Positions 40,312-45,292 of a stretch of DNA of 45,292 nt are shown in pieces. Every line of letters starts with the position of its first letter. The stretch's first letter is position 1. Position numbers and translations under genes: made by a program. The stretch is from Streptomyces lydicus (GTDB lineage Bacteria; Actinomycetota; Actinomycetes; Streptomycetales; Streptomycetaceae). The stretch is taken from positions 1 through 45,292 of the forward strand of contig NZ_JNZA01000047.1 in assembly GCF_000717345.1 (NCBI RefSeq), written 5' to 3'. The notes beneath the pieces are model-generated. The model saw nothing but the letters and a program-made list of their open reading frames with translations. It was not told where the DNA came from and made no database searches.

Positions 40312-41211
40312 ATGGACCGGACAACGGAGCTGGGGGAGTTCCTGCGGACCCGGCGGGCGAGGCTGTCACCGCGCGAGGCCGGGCTGACGGAGTACGGCGG
40401 CCGGCGGCGGGTGCCGGGGCTGCGCCGGGAGGAACTGGCCCGGCTGGCGGGGATCAGCGTCGGCTACTACACCCGCCTGGAGCAGGGCACGGGCGGGGCG
40501 AGCGCCTCGGATGCCGTACTGGACGCGCTCGCCCGGGTGCTGCGGATGGACGAGACCGAGCGGGGGCACCTGTACGGGCTGGCCCGGCCGGCGCGGCGGT
40601 CCGCCCGGCGCGCGGCGGGGCCCGAGGACGAGGTGGAGCGGCTGCGGCCCTCGGTACGGAACATGATCGGCTCGCTGGGGGAGGACGTTCCCGCGCTGGT
40701 GCTCGGCAGGTTCGTGGACGTACTCGCCTGGAACCGTGCGGGGCACGCGCTGCTGGCCGGTCATCTGCCGTACGACGCGCCGGAGGAGCCCGGGGGGCGG
40801 CCGAACATCGCGCGGATGATGTTCCTCGATCCGCCGACCCGCGCGCTGTACCCGGACCTGCGGGCCAAGTGCCGGGACACCGTGGGGGATCTGCGGCTGA
40901 TCGCCGGACGGTGGCCGGAAGCGCCCCGGATCGGCGCACTGCTCGCCGAACTGGCCCTGCAGAGCCCGGAGTTCGCCGCGCTGTGGGCGGACCACCCGGT
41001 ACGGACCTGCGCCACGCACACCCGCGCCTACCGCCATCCGGTCGTCGGGCCGCTGACGCTCACCGACGAACTGCTGACGCTGCCGGACGACCCGGGGCAG
41101 CGGGTGGTGCTCTACCACGCGGAGCCCGGGTCGGCCTCGGCGGCCGCCCTGCGGCGGCTGGCCGGGGCGGGCGGCGCGGGCCGGGTCAGCGCCCGTCCGC
41201 GCCGTACTTGA
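40312..41211 (+). CDS. XRE-family regulator with MmyB-like ligand-binding domain
   Basis: This 299-residue protein has an N-terminal helix-turn-helix (about 8-75) with the signature GLRREELARLAGISVGYYTRLEQG, and a C-terminal PAS-like domain of the MmyB-like regulators (LRPSVRNMIGS, WNRAGHALL, HPVVGPLTLTDELL). Members are paired with short-chain dehydrogenase genes in actinomycetes, as here. The ATG at 40312 has no ribosome binding site, so a leaderless message is possible. Its 3' end overlaps the opposing zinc-ribbon gene by 26 bases. Confidence 0.9.
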   Translation: MDRTTELGEFLRTRRARLSPREAGLTEYGGRRRVPGLRREELARLAGISVGYYTRLEQGTGGASASDAVLDALARVLRMDETERGHLYGLARPARRSARRAAGPEDEVERLRPSVRNMIGSLGEDVPALVLGRFVDVLAWNRAGHALLAGHLPYDAPEEPGGRPNIARMMFLDPPTRALYPDLRAKCRDTVGDLRLIAGRWPEAPRIGALLAELALQSPEFAALWADHPVRTCATHTRAYRHPVVGPLTLTDELLTLPDDPGQRVVLYHAEPGSASAAALRRLAGAGGAGRVSARPRRT

Positions 41212-41938
41212 TCAGCTCGTCGGCCGAGTCGTTGACCGGCTGCGGGGTGCCCGTGAGGTCCATGACGAACAGCGGGAGGCGCAGCTCGTCCGCGCGGGTC
41301 CGGGCGTCCCGCGCATAGCCGGCGAGGGAGAAGAAGACGGCGAGGGCCGAGTCGTTGAGCCCGTTGAGCCAGACGCACTCGATCTCCCGCAGCTTGGTGG
41401 CCCGGGTGGTGGGGTCGACCTGGGCGACCACGCCGGTGCCGCGCAGGTCGACGCCGGAGGCGGTGCGCTCCTGGGTCCGTGCCACATCGGCGTAGCCCAG
41501 CCACTTCAGATACTGCTCGGCGGCGGTGACGCAGTCGCGGGCCGTACGGATCGTGACCGGGCGGAACGCGGGCCGCAGGATGGCGCGCGGCGGGTCGTCG
41601 GTGGCCGCCGGCGGGGCGGGCCGGGACGTCTGCCTGCCGGTGCCGGGCGAGGGGAAGTTGGGCGGCGGCAGAGGCGGCGCCGGGGCCACCGGGACCCGGA
41701 CGACCGTGCCGCAGGCGCAGCCGGACTCCGGCGCCGGCCACTCGTCCTGCCGGCCGCAGACCTCGCAGCGCACCTCGACCCAGGACGCCTGCCAGGTGCG
41801 GTGGAGTATCTCGACCGGCACTCCGCCGCGCAGTACGGGCATGGTCAGCGGGGCACCACATGCGCACGGGAAGGTGGGCGGGGTGAAGGCGTTCTCGCGG
41901 CGGCACGTGGGGCACCGCACCGGCACGCTGTCGGCCAT
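41186..41938 (-). CDS. Double zinc-ribbon protein with a degenerate Mrr-like nuclease domain
   Basis: This 250-residue protein opens with two zinc-ribbon-like units, CPTC...CACG (about 9-28) and CEVC...CACG (about 59-76), then a proline-rich linker (~85-115). The C-terminal ~125 residues resemble the Mrr-type restriction-endonuclease fold: YLKWLGYADVARTQE, then SGVDLRGTGVVAQV, and FFSLAGYARDARTRADELRLPLFVMDL. In intact members the last strand reads QVK with catalytic lysine; here it reads AQVD. The aspartate in GVD is present. It is therefore probably a binding or sensing protein rather than a nuclease. The ATG at 41938 has AGGAG six bases upstream. Confidence 0.7.
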   Translation of the reverse strand: MADSVPVRCPTCRRENAFTPPTFPCACGAPLTMPVLRGGVPVEILHRTWQASWVEVRCEVCGRQDEWPAPESGCACGTVVRVPVAPAPPLPPPNFPSPGTGRQTSRPAPPAATDDPPRAILRPAFRPVTIRTARDCVTAAEQYLKWLGYADVARTQERTASGVDLRGTGVVAQVDPTTRATKLREIECVWLNGLNDSALAVFFSLAGYARDARTRADELRLPLFVMDLTGTPQPVNDSADELIKYGADGR

Positions 41939-42125
41939 GGTCGGCTCCTGGCGGGTAGGGCGGCTGTCCACTCGATTCTGCCGCTGCCCCCATCGTCTCG
42001 CCAAAGCCGGGTGCCCGGGGCCGAATCGCGACGAGAACGCCAGCTCGCGGAAGAAGCGGGGGGAGCCACGGCGCGCGTGGGGCGCATGGCCGCGCACCGC
42101 GTCCGCTCCCCGGGGCGGGCCGACG

Positions 42126-42168
42126 CACAGGGCCCGGAATCCGTGACCGTACGGATTCCGGGCCTGTG
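42126..42168. terminator. Long near-perfect hairpin
   Basis: Nineteen bases at 42126-42144 pair with 42151-42168 around GACCGT, with one bulged G. It lies between the end of the catalase gene and the start of the zinc-ribbon gene, both on the minus strand. It may be a distal terminator or an operator for the zinc-ribbon gene. Confidence 0.6.
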
Positions 42169-42424
42169 CCGTGGTTCCCGTCCGACAGTGCGAGAGTTGG
42201 GCGCGACGGGACATCGCACCGCCGGACGGAGTCTGGGCGGGGGTGGGGAAGGGGGAGGAGGCGGGCTCCGCGGCGGGGGAGGTGGCTCGCCCTTCCTTTC
42301 GGGCGAGCACTGCCACCGCACTGGATTCTCCCCGCGTACCGCGGAGCTCGCGCTTCCTCTCCGTACCGGCCGACCACCCCTCAACGGGCCGGCCGGTACG
42401 GATGCGCAAGGAACTGACCTCCCG
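42169..42424. terminator. Catalase 3' region with two further hairpins
   Basis: CCGTACCGGCC (42361-42371) and GGCCGGTACGG (42391-42401) pair perfectly over a 19-base loop, about 24 bases past the catalase stop, and are the best terminator candidate. A second hairpin, GCTCGCCC/GGGCGAGC (42285-42308), has an eight-base loop. No coding sequence is supported here. Confidence 0.6.
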
Positions 42425-43897
42425 TCAGTCCTCGCGCAGCTCGCGGACGCGCGCCTCGACGCGCTTGCCGTAGTCCTGGTCGGCGGCGTGGAAGTGGGCG
42501 AGGTTCTTCTCGATCACGTCGTCGCGGCTGACCTGGGACAGACCGCCGGCGATGTTGTCGACCAGGCGCTTCTTCTCGTCCTCCGACATCAGGCGGTAGA
42601 GCTCACCGGCCTGGAAGAAGTCGTCGTCCTTGGTGTGCGCCGGGGCCTCGTGGGTGCCGACGTAGCCGGAGACGGCGAGCGGGGCGGAGAGCGGCCGGCC
42701 GGTCTCGGCCGGGCCGTCGTAGGAGTTGGGCTCGTAGTTCTTGGCGTGCCGGTCGTAGGCGTTGGTCGCCATGAGGCCGTCCCGGCCGTAGTTGTTGGCC
42801 TTGGTCGCCTTCGGGGCGTTCACCGGCAGCTGGGTGTGGTTGACGCCCAGGCGGTAGCGGTGCGCGTCGGCGTAGGCGAACAGCCGGCCCTGGAGCATCT
42901 TGTCCGGGGACGGGCCGATGCCGGGCACGAAGTTGTTCGGCGAGAACGCGGACTGCTCGACCTCGGCGAAGACGTTGTCGGGGTTGCGGTCCAGGACCAG
43001 CCGGCCCACCCGCTGCAGCGGGTAGTCCGCGTGCGGCCACACCTTGGTCAGGTCGAACGGGTTGAAGCGGTAGTTGGCCGCCTCGGCCGCCGGCATGACC
43101 TGCACGTACAGCGTCCAGGAGGGGTACACGCCCCGCTCGATCGACTGCAGCAGGTCGGTCTGGTGGCTGTTGGGGTCCTTGCCCGACAGCTCGGCGCCCT
43201 GCTCGCTGCTCAGGCTGCGGATGCCCTGGTTCGTCTTGAAGTGGTACTTGACGAAGAAGGACTCGCCCTGGGCGTTGGTCCACTGGTAGGTGTGCGAGCC
43301 GTAGCCGTTCATGTGGCGGTAGGAGGCCGGGATGCCGCGGTCGCCCATGAGCCAGGTGATCTGGTGGGTGGCCTCGGGGGCGTGCGCCCAGAAGTCCCAG
43401 ACGTTGTCCGGCTCCTGCTTGCCCGTGAAGGGGTCGCGCTTCTGCGAGTGGATGAAGTCGGGGAACTTGATCGGGTCCTTGATGAAGAACACCGGGGTGT
43501 TGTTCCCGACGAGGTCGTAGTTGCCCTCTTCGGTGTAGAACTTCAGGGCGAAGCCCCGCGGGTCGCGGGCCGCGTCCGGGCCGCCGAGGTTGTCGGCGAC
43601 GGTGGAGAAGCGGAGGAACGTCTCGGTCCGCTTGCCGACGGTGTTCAGGAAGTCGGCCCGGGTGAAGGCCGTGACGTCGTCGGTCACCTCGAAGTAGCCG
43701 TAGGCGCCCGAGCCGCGGGCGTGCACGACGCGCTCCGGGATGCGCTCGCGGTTGAAGCGGGCGAGCTTCTCCAGCAGGTGCTGGTCCTGGAGGATGATCG
43801 GGCCGCCGACGCCGGCGGTTGAGGAGTTCTGGTTGTCGGCGACGGGGGCGCCAGCCTCCGTAGTGAGAACGCGCGCCGTCGGCGTGGGCTTCGACAT
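42425..43897 (-). CDS. katA: Monofunctional heme catalase, small-subunit type
   Basis: This 490-residue enzyme converts hydrogen peroxide to water and oxygen. The distal histidine is in [15 protein letters not shown] (about residue 59), the conserved Asn in [12 protein letters not shown] and the heme-ligand tyrosine in [12 protein letters not shown] (about residue 342). The length fits clade 3 catalases. The ATG at 43897 has GGAAGG close upstream. A promoter with -35 TTGACG (43968-43973) and -10 TACGCT (43944-43949), separated by 18 bases on the minus strand, gives a leader of roughly 40 bases. AT-rich dyads next to the -35 could bind a peroxide sensor, but no catR or oxyR gene is adjacent. 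Confidence 0.95.
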   Translation of the reverse strand: MSKPTPTARVLTTEAGAPVADNQNSSTAGVGGPIILQDQHLLEKLARFNRERIPERVVHARGSGAYGYFEVTDDVTAFTRADFLNTVGKRTETFLRFSTVADNLGGPDAARDPRGFALKFYTEEGNYDLVGNNTPVFFIKDPIKFPDFIHSQKRDPFTGKQEPDNVWDFWAHAPEATHQITWLMGDRGIPASYRHMNGYGSHTYQWTNAQGESFFVKYHFKTNQGIRSLSSEQGAELSGKDPNSHQTDLLQSIERGVYPSWTLYVQVMPAAEAANYRFNPFDLTKVWPHADYPLQRVGRLVLDRNPDNVFAEVEQSAFSPNNFVPGIGPSPDKMLQGRLFAYADAHRYRLGVNHTQLPVNAPKATKANNYGRDGLMATNAYDRHAKNYEPNSYDGPAETGRPLSAPLAVSGYVGTHEAPAHTKDDDFFQAGELYRLMSEDEKKRLVDNIAGGLSQVSRDDVIEKNLAHFHAADQDYGKRVEARVRELRED

Positions 43898-43943
43898 GGT
43901 GACCTTCCGTACGAGAGCGCGGAAGTTGGCTTCCGCATGTCGG

Positions 43944-43989
43944 AGCGTAAGAAGGGCTCCGACCAAACGTCAACAGTTTGTTGAAACAA
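43944..43989 (-). promoter_or_regulatory. Catalase promoter with dyads at the -35
   Basis: On the minus strand TTGACG (43973 to 43968), 18 bases, then TACGCT (43949 to 43944) make a good Streptomyces promoter. Upstream and overlapping lie CAACA-GTT-TGTTG (43971-43983) and TTGTT-GA-AACAA (43978-43989), overlapping AT-rich dyads that are candidate binding sites for a peroxide- or metal-responsive regulator. Confidence 0.6.
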
Positions 43990-44087
43990 CCTGGGCTGTA
44001 GCGAGGGGTATTCCGGACGGCGGCCGCGCCTGGGCGCGACAGGACAGGTGTCAGCGCAGCCACCGCCCGGAAGCTTGGGGGAGGCCG

Positions 44088-45167
44088 TCAGGCGGGCCGG
44101 ACCGCTATGAGGACCGGTCGCCGTGTGGAGACGGCTTCCTTGCGGGCCCACTCGGTCACCGAGCGGAGCTCCGCGGGGTCGGCCGGACCGGCGAGGTGCC
44201 GGCCTGCGCAGCCGTACGCCTCGACGAGCTTCACGGGATCCGTGAAGTCCGTGTCCTGGCCGGGAGGGGTGAGCGTGATCAGTACGAACGGCACCTCGTG
44301 CCGGGCCGCGGCCGCCAGTTCCTCGGCCATGAACGGCCAGCCGTGGCCGTCGACGACCACCACGACCTCGGCGTCCCGCTCACCCCGGGAGTCCAGGGCC
44401 TTGCGGACCCCGATCGCGGCGGGCACCTCCCAACCGGGAGGACCGCTGCGGGCATAGGCGCCGACCGCGCCGCTGACGACGTACGCGTCCGGCCCGAAAA
44501 GGCCGGCGATCTCCGCGACGGCGGCGGGCGCGGGGCGGGTGTCCCCGGCCGGGGCGGCTCGCTCGGCGGCCGCCCGCCGGGTCCCGGCCTGCGGAGGCCG
44601 GAAACCGGACTCCGCGGTGCGCTCGGCGTCGTAGACGATCTCCGCCGCGGCCAGGTCGGCCGGGACGTCGATCAGGACGGGGCCGGGACGGCCGTCCCGC
44701 GCGATCCGGAACGCCTCACGGAAGGCTCCCGGAATCCGTGCCGGATCCTCGATCCGCTCGGCGCGCTTGGTGACCGCCCCGGCCAGCCGGAGGAGGTCCG
44801 GCGGCCGGAAGCCCGCGTGGCGCAACCGGCCGCCGGACCCCGGACCGGCCCCCTCCCGACCGGTGAGGCACACCAGGGGGACCGCGTCCTGCTGGGCCGC
44901 GTACAGCCCGGTGACCAGCCGTGCGGCCCCCGGACCCGCGGCCACCGCGGCGACGCCGACCTTCCCGCTCGTACGGGCCCAGCCGTCCGCCATGTGCGCG
45001 GCGGCCTCTTCGTGGCGCACCGGCAGATGCTCGATGCCGCCGGCCTCCTCCATCGCCGCGTAGAGCGGGCGTAGCGCGGCACCGGGGCAGCCGAAGGCGA
45101 TCTCCACGCCCTCGTCCCGCATGATCTGGACGGCCGCCCGTATGGCGGGAATCCGCTGCGCCGCCAC
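44088..45167 (-). CDS. Shortened ThDP enzyme resembling glyoxylate carboligase
   Basis: This 359-residue protein compares with ~590 for E. coli Gcl. The N-terminal ThDP domain is complete (AFGCPGAALRPLY, VRHEEAAAHMADGWAR, GRPGPVLIDVPADL). The central domain that normally follows is reduced to about 50 residues. The C-terminal ThDP domain has GPPGWEVPAAIGV and VDGHGWPFMAEELAAA, but the Asn pair that completes metal binding is replaced by TPP, and ~30 residues after it are gone. The residue that is Val in Gcl is Glu here. Catalysis is doubtful. The GTG at 45167 starts four bases after the upstream stop, so it is co-transcribed with the reductase gene. Confidence 0.7.
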   Translation of the reverse strand: MAAQRIPAIRAAVQIMRDEGVEIAFGCPGAALRPLYAAMEEAGGIEHLPVRHEEAAAHMADGWARTSGKVGVAAVAAGPGAARLVTGLYAAQQDAVPLVCLTGREGAGPGSGGRLRHAGFRPPDLLRLAGAVTKRAERIEDPARIPGAFREAFRIARDGRPGPVLIDVPADLAAAEIVYDAERTAESGFRPPQAGTRRAAAERAAPAGDTRPAPAAVAEIAGLFGPDAYVVSGAVGAYARSGPPGWEVPAAIGVRKALDSRGERDAEVVVVVDGHGWPFMAEELAAAARHEVPFVLITLTPPGQDTDFTDPVKLVEAYGCAGRHLAGPADPAELRSVTEWARKEAVSTRRPVLIAVRPA

Positions 45168-45171
45168 CGTC

Positions 45172-45292
45172 TCAGCTTTCGGTGGTGTGTCCGGAGAGGC
45201 GTTCGACGCCGCGCAGGAGGGCGGAGTGGTCCAGGCCGCCGTCGCCTTGTGCGCGCAGGGAGGCGACGAGGGAGGCGACGAGGGTGCCCACG
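45172..45292 (-). CDS. glxR: 2-hydroxy-3-oxopropionate (tartronate-semialdehyde) reductase, C-terminal part only
   Basis: Forty codons to the TGA at 45172-45174 are visible; the gene continues beyond the window. The peptide GDGGLDHSALLRGVERLSG matches the C-terminal helix of beta-hydroxyacid dehydrogenases of the GlxR type, which reduce tartronate semialdehyde to glycerate after glyoxylate condensation. Its pairing with a carboligase-like gene four bases downstream supports the call. The short length limits certainty. Confidence 0.65.
   Translation of the reverse strand, partial: VGTLVASLVASLRAQGDGGLDHSALLRGVERLSGHTTES

Overview
The window is chromosomal DNA of a high-GC actinomycete, almost certainly Streptomyces or a close relative. 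The evidence is the very GC-rich third codon positions, frequent GTG starts, purine-rich ribosome binding sites, TANNNT-type -10 boxes, and families typical of this group: DUF2637, an XRE-DUF2690 membrane protein, MmyB-like XRE regulators and HATPase anti-sigma-like proteins. I see no rRNA, tRNA, CRISPR array, phage or insertion sequence.

Layout. 1-9,120: the end of a degenerate PP2C-like protein, a PoxB-type pyruvate:quinone oxidoreductase, a GH38 alpha-mannosidase, an RsbW-like ATPase, a DUF2637 membrane protein and a FhuF-type [2Fe-2S] protein behind a DmdR/IdeR-like iron box. 9,250-12,200: a GntR/FCD regulator, a methyltransferase-like protein and a TPR-like protein. 12,447-21,183 is the clearest functional unit, purine (hypoxanthine/xanthine) catabolism: divergent pucR, then the xanthine dehydrogenase FAD, [2Fe-2S] and molybdenum subunits, an AzgA/NCS2 purine permease and the XdhC/CoxI maturation factor. 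21,184-21,563: the whole space between two convergent stop codons is one long imperfect inverted repeat. 21,564-27,117: GNAT, LysR, tautomerase, acyl-CoA synthetase, membrane protein and AraC regulator. 27,172-29,706: three minus-strand envelope or secreted proteins. 29,880-31,441: a dyad operator/promoter, an apparently leaderless GNAT gene and a D-Ala-D-Ala ligase. 31,520-41,938: SDRs, a second acyl-CoA synthetase preceded by a fragment of a third, MmcQ/YjbR, GNAT, an MFS/LysR pair, an SDR/MmyB-like XRE pair with a shared palindrome, and a zinc-ribbon protein with a degraded nuclease-like domain. 42,425-45,292: a catalase, a shortened thiamine-diphosphate enzyme resembling glyoxylate carboligase, and the 3' end of a tartronate-semialdehyde reductase gene.

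How the genes fit together. The xanthine dehydrogenase block makes urate and reducing equivalents. Further purine breakdown gives glyoxylate, the substrate of the carboligase/GlxR pathway represented at the right edge, and oxidation by molybdo-flavoenzymes makes peroxide, which catalase removes. That last link is inference from content only, because the blocks are about 21 kb apart. Several genes look like decaying or repurposed relatives of enzymes: the PP2C-like protein, the Mrr-like domain without its lysine, the shortened carboligase, an acyl-CoA synthetase C-terminal fragment and a possible NUDIX fragment.

The least conventional signals are the 380-bp inverted repeat at 21,184-21,563, the operator/leaderless GNAT-ddl unit at 29,880-31,441, and the extra-cysteine linker in the xanthine dehydrogenase iron-sulfur subunit. 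I did not find a clearly new multi-gene system.
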